Made by a program: the position numbers and the translations under genes. The notes under the pieces are model-generated. The model did not search any database. It was not told the origin of the DNA and saw only the letters and a list, made by a program, of their open reading frames with translations. Shown in pieces: positions 53,401 through 61,784 of a stretch of 64,000 nt of DNA; position 1 is the first letter of the stretch; every line of letters begins with the position of its first letter. This DNA is from an uncultured Roseibium sp. (GTDB lineage Bacteria; Pseudomonadota; Alphaproteobacteria; Rhizobiales; Stappiaceae), in assembly GCF_947494555.1 (NCBI RefSeq), contig NZ_CANLVF010000008.1, positions 110,537 to 174,536 on the forward strand. Direction: 5' to 3'.

Positions 53401-53460
53401 GCCGCCCGGCCCTGGCGCGCTGTCGCCGACCGGGACAACAAATTTGATGAGAGAAGCCAG

Positions 53461-55362
53461 ATGAAGCGCACGCTAGGGACCTGCTACTATCCAGAGCACT
53501 GGCCGGAAGAGATGTGGGAAGCCGACGCCCGCCGCATGGCGGAAACAGGCCTGACCTGGGTACGGATCGGCGAATTTGCGTGGTCGCGGCTGGAGCCTTC
53601 TCCCGGTGACCTTCAGTTTGACTGGATGGACCGGTCCATCGGAATTTTGGGTGCGGCGGGATTGAAGGTCGTTCTCGGCACACCGACGGCAACGCCCCCC
53701 AGATGGCTTGTCGACAAACATCCCGACATGATCGCGCTGGATGCAAACGGAAATCCAAGAGGTTTCGGCTCTCGTCGCCATTACTGCTTTTCGCATCAGG
53801 GATACCGGGAAGAAAGCGACCGGATCGTCCGGCTGTTTGCCGAACGTTATGGCTACAACCCCTATGTTGCCGCATGGCAGACCGACAACGAATACGGCTG
53901 CCACGACACGACGCATTCCTATACGCCTGCCGCGCTCAACGCGTTCAGGTCGTGGCTCAAGGACCGTTACGGAGCCATCGACGCCCTCAATCGTGCCTGG
54001 GGCAACGTCTTCTGGTCGATGGAATATGGTTCATTCGGCGAAATCGGACTGCCCAATCTGACCGTGACCGAACCAAACCCGTCTCATGTGCTGGCATTCC
54101 GCCGCTTTTCTTCAGATCAGGTCGCAAGTTTCAATCGGCGCCAGGTGGAAATCATCCGCGAATATTCCAAAGCACCGACCAGCCACAATTTCATGGGCCG
54201 GATCACGGAATTCGACCATTTCAAGGTTGGTGACGATCTTGATATCGCGACCTGGGACAGTTACCCGCTCGGGTTCCTGGAAGACAGGGTCGGAGCGGAT
54301 GAACAGCATCAGCGGACCTACGCCCGTCAGGGCGATCCGGATTTCCAGGCGTTGCATCACGACCTTTACCGGGCAGTCGGCAGGGGACGCTGGTGGGTCA
54401 TGGAGCAGCAGCCGGGGCCGGTCAACTGGGCGCCGTATAATCCCGCCCCAATGCCCGGGATGATGCGCCTGTGGGCCTGGGAAGCCTATGCACATGGTGC
54501 CGAAGCCGTCTGTTATTTCCGCTGGCGCCAGGCCCCCTTTGCCCAGGAACAGATGCATGCCGGCATGCTTCGCCCCGACAATGCGGACGCACCTGCACTG
54601 ACTGAAGCCAGGCAGGTTGCAGATGAGCTACGCGATGCCCCGGATGTCTCGATCAAACAGGCACCGGTTGCGCTGATCTATGACTACGATGCCGATTTCG
54701 CCTGGGCCACCCAGCCGCATGGTGCAGGTCTCAACTACTTCCAGATCGTGTTCGACGTCTACAAGGCGCTCAGAAAACTCGGACTGTCCATCGATATCCT
54801 CCGGGCCGACACACGCGACTTCTCGGGTTACAAGCTCGTGCTTGCCCCCGGCATGATCTACATGCCCCAGGACTTGAAGCGCGCGCTCGCAGAAACTGAA
54901 GCCCATGTCGTGATCGGGCCACGGACCGCGGCGCGCAACGCCGATATGGTCATCCCGGTTCCACTGCCTCCCGATATGCCCAACGTCGATGTCACCGTCG
55001 CGCGGGTTGAAAGCGTTCGACCCGATATGCCGATGCCGTTGAAGGGCGGCGGATGCTTTGTCGGCTATCGCGAGGAGCTCGAAGGTTCTGCCGAAGTTGT
55101 CATGACACTCGAAGATGGTCAGATCGCCGTCATGCGGTCTGAAAACATGACCTATGTTGGCGGTGCCTGCGACGAGACAGCTTGGATGCACCTTCTTTCC
55201 GGGCTTTGTCAGCAGACCGGACTTGAGACGATCGCGCTCGAGGGCGGCGTTCGCTGCCGGGAAACAGCCAGCCAGAGGATCTGGGTCAATTACGGTTCGG
55301 AACCTGCCGAAACGCCGGTCGGTCGGATCGAGGCGGCCGGTGTTCTTTTCGAAAATCTCTAG
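53461..55362 (+). CDS. Beta-galactosidase, glycoside hydrolase family 42
   Basis: The start is the ATG at 53461 (MKRTLGTCYYPEHWPEE); the track adds 21 residues read from intergenic sequence. The 633-residue enzyme has the GH42 barrel with the acid/base Glu in AWQTDNEYGCHDT, the nucleophile Glu in WWVMEQQPGPVNW, and the trimerisation and C-terminal domains after about residue 390. It hydrolyses beta-galactosides such as lactose or galacto-oligosaccharides in the cytoplasm. It is last in the galactoside operon after a 182-base gap, so it may also have its own promoter. Confidence 0.95.
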   Translation: MKRTLGTCYYPEHWPEEMWEADARRMAETGLTWVRIGEFAWSRLEPSPGDLQFDWMDRSIGILGAAGLKVVLGTPTATPPRWLVDKHPDMIALDANGNPRGFGSRRHYCFSHQGYREESDRIVRLFAERYGYNPYVAAWQTDNEYGCHDTTHSYTPAALNAFRSWLKDRYGAIDALNRAWGNVFWSMEYGSFGEIGLPNLTVTEPNPSHVLAFRRFSSDQVASFNRRQVEIIREYSKAPTSHNFMGRITEFDHFKVGDDLDIATWDSYPLGFLEDRVGADEQHQRTYARQGDPDFQALHHDLYRAVGRGRWWVMEQQPGPVNWAPYNPAPMPGMMRLWAWEAYAHGAEAVCYFRWRQAPFAQEQMHAGMLRPDNADAPALTEARQVADELRDAPDVSIKQAPVALIYDYDADFAWATQPHGAGLNYFQIVFDVYKALRKLGLSIDILRADTRDFSGYKLVLAPGMIYMPQDLKRALAETEAHVVIGPRTAARNADMVIPVPLPPDMPNVDVTVARVESVRPDMPMPLKGGGCFVGYREELEGSAEVVMTLEDGQIAVMRSENMTYVGGACDETAWMHLLSGLCQQTGLETIALEGGVRCRETASQRIWVNYGSEPAETPVGRIEAAGVLFENL

Positions 55363-55455
55363 AAGGTCTTTCCGCCGAACGGTATGGGTTCCTTTGGCAG
55401 TCCATCATTACCGGATTTGTTTCACGACTTTGCGGGTGATCCTCTGGTCCTCTGC

Positions 55456-55585
55456 TTGTCATTCCGGCCGAAGCGCAGCGGAAGGCCGGAAACCAGTAAA
55501 CCCTTGTCTGTCCGTCTTTTCTCAACCGGCCAGATGGAATTCTGGATCCCGGTCTTGCCGGTTACGCAGCAAACCGGGATGACAA
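55456..55585. repeat. Short intergenic element with terminal inverted repeats (family A, copy 2)
   Basis: About 130 bases from TTGTCATTCCGGC to CCGGGATGACAA. The GCGCAGCGGAA segment matches copy 1 (8918-9039) in opposite orientation. The internal sequence differs, with conserved GGATCC near the centre. Confidence 0.6.
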
Positions 55586-55651
55586 TTGGGAAGCAGAAAC
55601 GAACAGGAGACTTTGCATTGGGGCTTGCAGTTTTTGCCCTCAATGTTCGCC

Positions 55652-55773
55652 TCATTTCGCGCCGCTCTTGGTCGGCTGCCGGATAATCGTCTTAAAAGAC
55701 TCAACACCCTTTAGGCCGGACACCAGATGCCGCCGGTTGAAGATAACGGCGCGGATGGCTCAATGCAGAACGT
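55652..55773 (-). pseudogene. Remnant of a second FrnE/DsbA-like gene
   Basis: Minus-strand translation gives IRAVIFNRRHLVSGLKGVES followed by FKTIIRQ, near-identical in pattern to the C-terminus of the intact neighbour (VPAVIFNRRHLVTGAQGVDA then YESIIRQ). About 40 codons remain, ending in PTKSGAK and a TGA. An in-frame TGA and apparent loss of several codons lie just upstream of the conserved part, and nothing further N-terminal is recognisable. This is a decayed tandem duplicate or the trace of an ancient recombination. Confidence 0.75.
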
Positions 55774-55794
55774 TGACGATCAAAGTCATTCAGT

Positions 55795-55899
55795 TCGTCA
55801 TCCCGGGCGCAGCGAAGCGAAGACCCGGGAACGGGGAGCCATAGAGGGTCTCTTGGCTCACCGGTCCCGGCTCGCGCTTACGCTTGGCCTGGATGACGA
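55795..55899. repeat. Inverted-repeat element (family D)
   Basis: Bounded by TCGTCATCC and GGATGACGA, perfect 9-base terminal inverted repeats about 105 bases apart, with the internal CGGG-rich arms typical of alphaproteobacterial intergenic repeats. No ORF of note. Confidence 0.5.
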
Positions 55900-55964
55900 C
55901 GGAGAATTGGATATCTGGTAGTGAGTAACACGCAGATCTGCAGTTCAAACCGTCATTCCTGACC

Positions 55965-56633
55965 TCAGGCGGCCTCACCCGCCAGCAATTGCCGGATGAT
56001 CGATTCATAAGCGTCGACGCCCTGTGCACCCGTTACCAGATGCCGCCGGTTGAAGATCACGGCCGGAACACCTTGGATCCCGTTCTGTGTCCAGAACGTT
56101 TCTTCCTGCCTCACCTGATCCGCATAACGGCCGTCTTCCAGGACACTCAATGCGACTGCTCTGTCGAGACCGACGTTATGTGCGACATCAGCCAGAACAT
56201 GATCATCGTTGAGATCCCGTCGATCCCGGAAATAGGCGGTGAACAAAGCCATTTTGAGAACGTGTTCCTTGCCCTCGCTCGCGGCCCAGTGCAACAGTTG
56301 ATGTGCCTTGAATGTATTCACCATCTGCATGTCTTCGGTGAACTTGAACTCAAAGCCCAGTCCGCTTCCAATCTCCGTCAGGCGCTTGCGCGCATCTTCG
56401 GATTGCTCTTTTGTCGACCCGTATTTGCGCATGATGTGATCGCGCAGGTTTTCGCCTTCGGCCGGCATATCCGGATTGAGTTCGAAAGGGTGCCATTTTA
56501 CGCTTGCGGAGGCCTGTGTCCGCTGTATGGCCTGTTCCAGCTGCTTGAAACCGACAATACACCAGGGACAGACAACATCGGAGACGATATCGATCTGAAG
56601 AACCTCGTCCATATCAAGATCTGATAAATCAGC
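55965..56633 (-). CDS. DsbA-family oxidoreductase, FrnE-like
   Basis: I set the start at the GTG at 56633 (VADLSDLDMDEV), with AAGGAG 9 bases upstream, overlapping the antiporter stop; the ATG at 56612 is the alternative. The 222-residue thioredoxin-fold protein has the active-site motif CPWCIVG near residue 24 and the cis-Pro region QGVPAVIFNRRHLVTGAQG. FrnE relatives act as cytoplasmic disulfide isomerases or glutathione-dependent enzymes. Placement after a KefB-type antiporter and KefF-like gene suggests a role in thiol or electrophile stress. A decayed copy of its 3' end lies downstream. Confidence 0.88.
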   Translation of the reverse strand, partial: ADLSDLDMDEVLQIDIVSDVVCPWCIVGFKQLEQAIQRTQASASVKWHPFELNPDMPAEGENLRDHIMRKYGSTKEQSEDARKRLTEIGSGLGFEFKFTEDMQMVNTFKAHQLLHWAASEGKEHVLKMALFTAYFRDRRDLNDDHVLADVAHNVGLDRAVALSVLEDGRYADQVRQEETFWTQNGIQGVPAVIFNRRHLVTGAQGVDAYESIIRQLLAGEAA

Positions 56634-58566
56634 CACGGGTTTCTTCTCCTTCGGTTTCCAGTCCCAGGGTCGCATCGCTTTTCGGGGGTGGGTTCCATCC
56701 ACGCTCCGTGCGGTCATGACGCTCTTCACCGCGATCAACCCTCATGATGTCGAACAGCGTTTCGGCATGGGCGCGCATCGCGTCAATGTAGGATTTGTCG
56801 ACGCCGCCGTCGTTGTAATTCTCACGCAGATCGTCAAGCATCGCGAAGTCGTGATTGCGAAACTCCTTGGTTTTCGTTCTGGCCCGGAACGGATGCCCGC
56901 CAAGCTCGACAAGTGCCTGCCGTCCGAGGGCCAGCGCACCTTCGAACACTTCCCGCTCCGCGATATGGGCCCCGACGTTTTCCAGCTCGTAGACATGGTG
57001 GCGATCTCGCGCCCTGGCGAGAATTTTCACCTTCGGATAGGTTTTGGCAACGTGCTCGACCACAAGCGTCTGCTTGTCACGGTCATCGATCGCCGCAATG
57101 AAGAGATCCGCATCGCCGACCCCTGCCGTGTGCAGCAGATCGGGCCGTGTGGCATCACCATAAAACGTTTTGATGCCGACCTTGCTGAGGTTCTCAACTG
57201 TCTGCGGATCGTGATCCAGGATGACGACGTCATAGCCGCTGGTCAGCAGCAGCCGTGAAATGATCTGACCGAAACGGCCCATGCCCACGATCACGACGCG
57301 GCCCTTGCTGTCGATCACATCCGCCTCCCGGTCGGACTTCACCGAGGCCCGCGGAGCGATCACCTTTTCATAGAGTATGAACAGCGCTGGTGTGAGCAGC
57401 ATCGATATGGCGACGACAAGCGTCATGGTTCGAAGCAGGCTTTGATCAAGCGCGCCGGAACTGCTTGCAAACCCGAAGAGCACAAACGCGAATTCGCCGG
57501 CCTGGGCAAGCCCGAGCGCAAATAGCCAGCGATCAGGACCGTCCAGGCGGAACAGCGTGCCAAGCCCGAACAGCAAGGCGAACTTGACGGCCATCAGACC
57601 AAGAGCCAGTCCGAAGATGGTGATAGGTGCGCCAAACAGAAGATTGAAATCGATCCCGGCCCCGACGGTCAGGAAAAACAGTCCGAGCAGCAGCCCTTTG
57701 AAGGGCTCGATATCGCTTTCCAGTTCATGCCGGTAATCGCTGTCGGAAAGGACAACGCCCGCAAGGAAGGTTCCAAGCGCAGGGGACAGCCCGACAAAGT
57801 CCATCAGAAGCGCGATCCCGATTACGAGCAGGAGTGCGGTCGCCGTGAAGATTTCGCGCAAATGCGCTTCAGCGATGAACCGGAAGATGGGCCTGAGCAA
57901 ATGCCGGCCTGCAATGATGATCGCGATAATCACGGCGAAGATCACGAGTGCCTGGGCCCATCCGGGCAAGGCAGCGAGGGCTTCACCGCCATGCGCGCCA
58001 CCGCCCTCATGTCCTCCGTTGCCGTCAGAATGCGCTGCGCCGCTACCGGATACGTGACCGACTGCCAGAAGCGGCAAGACGGCGAGCATCGGGATCACCG
58101 CTATATCCTGCGTCAGCAACACTGAAAAGGAACTCTGCCCGCCTTGTGTCTTCAGCCAACCTTTTTCATTGAGGGTCTGCAGAACGATTGCCGTTGACGA
58201 CAGGGCGAGGATCATTCCAAGCGCAAGCGCACCCTGCCACGCAAGGCCAAACGCAAGCCCGATCCCCGCAAAGACGGCTGTGGTACCGACAACCTGCAGC
58301 CCGCCAAGTCCGATCAGCTGTTTGCGCATCTTCCACAAGACAGCGGGTTGCAGTTCCAGACCGACCAGAAACAGCATCATCACCACACCGAACTCGGCGA
58401 AATGCTGCACTTCGGTTGTCTCCGACCCGACAATCCCGAGGACGGGACCAATGACCACACCGGCGATCAGATATCCAAGCACCGAACCAAGGCCGAGCCT
58501 GTTTGCGATCGGCACGGCGATGACGGCTGCGCACAAATAAACGAATGCGTCGCTAAGGAGCTCCAT
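56629..58566 (-). CDS. KefB/KefC-type monovalent cation:proton antiporter (CPA2)
   Basis: The 645-residue protein has about 12 membrane helices (LGYLIAGVVIGPVLGIVG; FSVLLTQDIAVIPMLAVLPL; ALGTFLAGVVLSDSDYRHEL), then a cytoplasmic RCK/TrkA-N domain (GRVVIVGMGRFGQIISRLLL; VVILDHDP). A His- and Gly-rich loop (SGSGAAHSDGNGGHEGGGAH) interrupts the membrane domain. KefB/KefC export K+ when triggered by glutathione adducts. It overlaps the KefF-like gene by one base and the FrnE-like gene by 5 bases, so the three form one operon for electrophile or oxidative stress. Confidence 0.92.
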   Translation of the reverse strand: MELLSDAFVYLCAAVIAVPIANRLGLGSVLGYLIAGVVIGPVLGIVGSETTEVQHFAEFGVVMMLFLVGLELQPAVLWKMRKQLIGLGGLQVVGTTAVFAGIGLAFGLAWQGALALGMILALSSTAIVLQTLNEKGWLKTQGGQSSFSVLLTQDIAVIPMLAVLPLLAVGHVSGSGAAHSDGNGGHEGGGAHGGEALAALPGWAQALVIFAVIIAIIIAGRHLLRPIFRFIAEAHLREIFTATALLLVIGIALLMDFVGLSPALGTFLAGVVLSDSDYRHELESDIEPFKGLLLGLFFLTVGAGIDFNLLFGAPITIFGLALGLMAVKFALLFGLGTLFRLDGPDRWLFALGLAQAGEFAFVLFGFASSSGALDQSLLRTMTLVVAISMLLTPALFILYEKVIAPRASVKSDREADVIDSKGRVVIVGMGRFGQIISRLLLTSGYDVVILDHDPQTVENLSKVGIKTFYGDATRPDLLHTAGVGDADLFIAAIDDRDKQTLVVEHVAKTYPKVKILARARDRHHVYELENVGAHIAEREVFEGALALGRQALVELGGHPFRARTKTKEFRNHDFAMLDDLRENYNDGGVDKSYIDAMRAHAETLFDIMRVDRGEERHDRTERGWNPPPKSDATLGLETEGEETRG

Positions 58567-59183
58567 CAGACCACCTCCCCTTTCAAAATGAAATCGTCGA
58601 GAACGTCGGTCAGAACGTCGGCCCGGGCCGCCTTTTCAAGATCCAGCCGGTCTGCAACGAGCGCTTTCAGGAGGTCGTCATAGGCATTGCGGTGCACATT
58701 GAGCCGCCCTTCTTCAACGGCCCGGCCGGCGCCGAACAGGCAAAACGGCGCAAGGTATTTCATCCGGCAGAGGTCGGCTGTTTTTTCGAACGGTGCGAGC
58801 AGGCTACGCAGGTCAGCATGGTTCATTCCCTGCTCCGAATAGGCGTCCGGCTTGGCACCGGTTGTCACCGCATTCAGGAATATCTTGTCGTCGAGCTCAT
58901 GCCCGTGCTGGCCGTAAGCGAACCCATATTCCAGAACCAGATCCTGCCACTCCTTCATGATCGAAGGAGCCGAGTACCAGTACAGCGGGTGCTGAAAGAT
59001 AATCACGTCATGCTCGACCAGCTGGGCCTGCTCTGCATCGACATCGATGTCGAAATCCGGATACCGCGCATAAAGATCGACAGCAGTAACGCCCTGTACG
59101 GCCTGCGCTGTTTCAAACATCGGATAGTTCACCTCAGACCTGTCCGGTCTCGGGTGCGCAAAAAGTACCAGTACCTTGGCCAA
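58566..59183 (-). CDS. KefF-like NAD(P)H-dependent quinone oxidoreductase
   Basis: A 205-residue flavodoxin-like protein: VLVLFAHPRPDRSEVN at the N-terminus, FQHPLYWYSAPSIMKEWQD and GYAFGQHGHEL follow, all characteristic of the KefF/MdaB/NQO group. In E. coli KefF is the cytoplasmic ancillary subunit of KefC and reduces quinones with NAD(P)H and FMN. Its stop shares a base with the antiporter start, supporting the same partnership here. Confidence 0.92.
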   Translation of the reverse strand: MAKVLVLFAHPRPDRSEVNYPMFETAQAVQGVTAVDLYARYPDFDIDVDAEQAQLVEHDVIIFQHPLYWYSAPSIMKEWQDLVLEYGFAYGQHGHELDDKIFLNAVTTGAKPDAYSEQGMNHADLRSLLAPFEKTADLCRMKYLAPFCLFGAGRAVEEGRLNVHRNAYDDLLKALVADRLDLEKAARADVLTDVLDDFILKGEVV

Positions 59184-59283
59184 GGAAACCCCCGCTCGTA
59201 CAAATGAAACAAGGCGGCCAGGCCGCCGGGTCCAACGTTTGTTAATGTTAAGGTTACAGGAGCCCGTGTCGCTCCAACAGATG

Positions 59284-60003
59284 TTATGTGCGCTTCACAT
59301 CACTGGAAAAACGCGCGGCATTTTCCTTCAGGAACTCGGACGCATCTGCCTGTCCCCAGAAGGCCGGTTGAGCCTTGGGTATCGTCAGCGCCTTTTGCAC
59401 CGCAGGGCGTGCGTCGATCCGCTCGAACCAGGCTTGCAGATGATCAAGACCGTCAACGGACACTTTGGCCCAGACATAGGCGCGTGCCCAGGGATAGGTC
59501 GCCATGTCAGCAATCGTATAGGTATCGCCGGCAAGCCAGTCGCGCCCTTCAAGTCTTGTGTCCAGCACTTCGAGCAGCCGCCGCGTTTCGTCCACATAAC
59601 GCTTGACGGAAAACGGCTCTTCATGTCCGTTCGGCGCGGCGATGCGCTGAAAATACATGGCCTGGCCCATCATCGGGCCTATCCCGCCCATCTGGAACAT
59701 GAGCCACTGAAGGGTTTCGGATCGTGCTTTCGGCTCGGCAGGTAAAAAGCAGTCATACCTTTCCGCGAGATACCAGAGGATCGCACCGCTCTCGAACACT
59801 GCAAAATCACCGTTGCTCCGGTCGACAATTGTCGGGATGCGGCCGTTCGGATTGAGCTTCAGGTAGTCCGGCGCCTTCTGCTCCTTCTTCGCAAAATCGA
59901 TGAAGGTCAGTTCATATGGTATTCCCGCTTCTTCCAGGAAAATCACCGGTTTGTAACCGTTCATCGTGGCGGCGGTATATAGGTGGATATCCGGCTTCGG
60001 CAT
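59284..60003 (-). CDS. Glutathione S-transferase (YfcG/Nu-like)
   Basis: A 239-residue two-domain GST: a thioredoxin-like N-terminal domain with [20 protein letters not shown], the cis-Pro region NGRIPTIVD and [13 protein letters not shown], and an all-helical C-terminal domain with the N-capping [11 protein letters not shown]. The Thr/Asn-containing N-terminal loop in place of Tyr or Ser is typical of YfcG/Ure2p-like disulfide-bond reductases. It is divergent from the HxlR gene, which may regulate it. Confidence 0.9.
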   Translation of the reverse strand: MPKPDIHLYTAATMNGYKPVIFLEEAGIPYELTFIDFAKKEQKAPDYLKLNPNGRIPTIVDRSNGDFAVFESGAILWYLAERYDCFLPAEPKARSETLQWLMFQMGGIGPMMGQAMYFQRIAAPNGHEEPFSVKRYVDETRRLLEVLDTRLEGRDWLAGDTYTIADMATYPWARAYVWAKVSVDGLDHLQAWFERIDARPAVQKALTIPKAQPAFWGQADASEFLKENAARFSSDVKRT

Positions 60004-60137
60004 CTGTTGCTCCCTCCGTTACGACGTCTTTCGATTGCGCGCCGGATCGCCCCGACCGGTGAAGAAGATCAACTTCAGCGCACGGCTCTGCTTCATCCCC
60101 GGCATATGCTTGACCCGGCAAACAGATGAGGCATAAG

Positions 60138-60170
60138 GTAACGAAAATCAACCAGTATACTTTTTGTAAC
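60138..60170. promoter_or_regulatory. Candidate HxlR operator between the GST and hxlR-family genes
   Basis: The palindrome AGTATACT (60154-60161) is flanked by direct GTAAC repeats at 60138 and 60166. The arrangement resembles sites of HxlR/YodB regulators but no second copy was found. Confidence 0.4.
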
Positions 60171-60202
60171 CTGCTTGAACTTGTTTTGTTTGGAGCTTCA
60201 AG

Positions 60203-60574
60203 ATGGCCGGACGCCTGAAGACAATCGGAAAGAGGCGCGTTGTTTTGAGAGAATGCACTGCCCCCTGTCCGATCGAACGCGGCATGCGCATTCTCGGCGG
60301 CAAATGGACCGGTTCCATCCTCTGGCATTTGAAGGACGGCCCGGTCCGCTTCAACGATCTGACGAGAATGCTGGGTGGCGCCAGCAAGAAAATGATTGCA
60401 GAGCGGCTCAGGCAGCTTGAAGCACGCCGTCTCGTTTCCCGAACCGTTCTCAAGACCGCACCGGTCTCGGTCGAATATGAGATCACCGACTTCGGCAGGA
60501 CGGCGCTCGGCTTCCTGGACGAACTCAGGATCTGGAGCGAGTCCCTGCCGGAAGATCAGATGGCAGCGATCTGA
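60203..60574 (+). CDS. HxlR-family (MarR-like) redox regulator
   Basis: The 123-residue winged-helix protein has the family signature CPIERGMRILGGKWTGSILW, LKDGPVRFNDLTRMLGG and VEYEITDFGRTALGFLDEL. Two Cys near the N-terminus (ECTAPCPIE) are in the position used by redox-sensing HxlR proteins such as HypR/YodB. It is divergent from the glutathione transferase gene, a plausible target. The ATG has TTTGGAG upstream. The 3' end overlaps the convergent Gfo/Idh gene by 19 bases. Confidence 0.9.
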   Translation: MAGRLKTIGKRRVVLRECTAPCPIERGMRILGGKWTGSILWHLKDGPVRFNDLTRMLGGASKKMIAERLRQLEARRLVSRTVLKTAPVSVEYEITDFGRTALGFLDELRIWSESLPEDQMAAI

Positions 60575-61686
60575 ACCCGGGTTCCAGTCATACCACTTTC
60601 CGCAATCGCATGGATGACGGCTTCGAAATGCAGCGCTTCCTTGAAGGAGGGCAGCGCATCCCGGCCTTCCGAGATCGCACACAGGAATTCATGGGCTTCG
60701 ATGACCTTGAGGTCGTTGAAACCAAGTTGGTGACCTGCGGCCGGAACGAATTGTCCATAGGGTGGATGAGCAGGTCCGGTAAGAAGCGTCTTGAAGCCCT
60801 GCTCTGCCAGTGGACCACGATTTTGATAAAGTCGAAGCTCGTTCATCCGTTCCTGGTCGAACGTGATCATGCCTTCCGTTCCGTGCACTTCGAAGCCGAT
60901 GTAGCTTTTACGTCCCCAGGCGCTACGCGACGTGGAGATAACACCGTGGACACCGTTTTCGAAGGTGAGCAACGCGGAGGCAATATCCTCGTTTTCAACG
61001 TCCCGGCGCTCCAGCGCCCCCTCTCCCATTGGTCGTGTGGCGTGAACGGTCCTGGTTTCCGCAACAAGGCTTTCGATTGGCCCGACGAGGCCGGTTGCCA
61101 GTGATATCAGGTGACACCCAAGGTCGCCCAAGGTTCCAAGCCCCGCATCGGCCTTTGTCGCCCGCCAGGTCCAGGCAAGTTCAGGGTCGGCCTGGTAGTC
61201 TTCGTCGACCGCGCCGCGGAAATGCACGATCCGCCCGATGGCTCCCTCGGAAATGAGTTTCTGCGCATGCCGGAACGCGGGATTATGAAGGTAGTTGTAG
61301 CCGACGATCGTTTTGGCGCCCGTTTCCCTTGAAAGCGCCAGCATGGCGTTGGCATCTTCGAGCGTAAGTGCCATCGGCTTCTCAAGATGGACGTGTTTGC
61401 CGGCATAAAGCGCTGCTGTCGCCATGTCCTTGTGGACCTTGTTTGGCGTCGTGATGCAGACGATGTCGACTTTGGGATCAGCAACAAGATCCTTCCAGTC
61501 GTCCGTCCCCCTGGCAAAACCGAACTGATTTGCGAAGCTATTCGCCTTGTCGGCGGGCACATCGCACAGAACCTCAAGGCGGGTCTCCGGGACATTTCCG
61601 AATACAGCCTTTACCGAGCCATAGGCCAGCGCGTGGCACTTTCCCATGAAGCCAGTGCCGATCAATCCAATGCCCAGGCTGTCCAT
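60556..61686 (-). CDS. Gfo/Idh/MocA-family dehydrogenase
   Basis: The start is the ATG at 61686 (MDSLGIGLIGTGFMGK), two codons inside the track's GTG. The 376-residue protein has the Rossmann motif GLIGTGFMGKCHA, the family EKPMALTLEDA with its catalytic Lys, and the C-terminal alpha/beta domain (DLGCHLISLATGLVGPIESL with the conserved D-x3-H). It oxidises a sugar or cyclitol with NAD(P). Together with the second Gfo/Idh protein and the RpiR regulator it suggests a polyol or inositol-like pathway. The substrate is unknown. Confidence 0.9.
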   Translation of the reverse strand: MDSLGIGLIGTGFMGKCHALAYGSVKAVFGNVPETRLEVLCDVPADKANSFANQFGFARGTDDWKDLVADPKVDIVCITTPNKVHKDMATAALYAGKHVHLEKPMALTLEDANAMLALSRETGAKTIVGYNYLHNPAFRHAQKLISEGAIGRIVHFRGAVDEDYQADPELAWTWRATKADAGLGTLGDLGCHLISLATGLVGPIESLVAETRTVHATRPMGEGALERRDVENEDIASALLTFENGVHGVISTSRSAWGRKSYIGFEVHGTEGMITFDQERMNELRLYQNRGPLAEQGFKTLLTGPAHPPYGQFVPAAGHQLGFNDLKVIEAHEFLCAISEGRDALPSFKEALHFEAVIHAIAESGMTGTRVQIAAI

Positions 61687-61724
61687 TTCCACCGATCCTT
61701 CTTTGCGATCTGCCGGATCTACAC

Positions 61725-61769
61725 CTTCATCCCGAGGAGGACCTTCAGGTCCGTCTCGAAGGATGAAGC
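61725..61769. repeat. Half-copy of the 34-kb inverted-repeat element
   Basis: CTTCATCCCGAGGAGGACC...CGTCTCGAAGGATGAAG matches the left half of the element at 34064-34172 and ends in 8-base inverted repeats. It lies in the 98-base gap between the two Gfo/Idh genes. Confidence 0.6.
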
Positions 61770-61784
61770 CGAGTGTAAAAAACC

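Larger units (their letters stand above)
55363..55964. other. 602-base intergenic region with repeats and a gene remnant
   Basis: Between convergent GH42 and FrnE-like genes lie a family A repeat (55456-55585), a pseudogene scrap (55652-55773) and a second type of inverted-repeat element (55795-55899). It looks like a repeated landing site for small elements. No intact gene is present. Confidence 0.65.
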
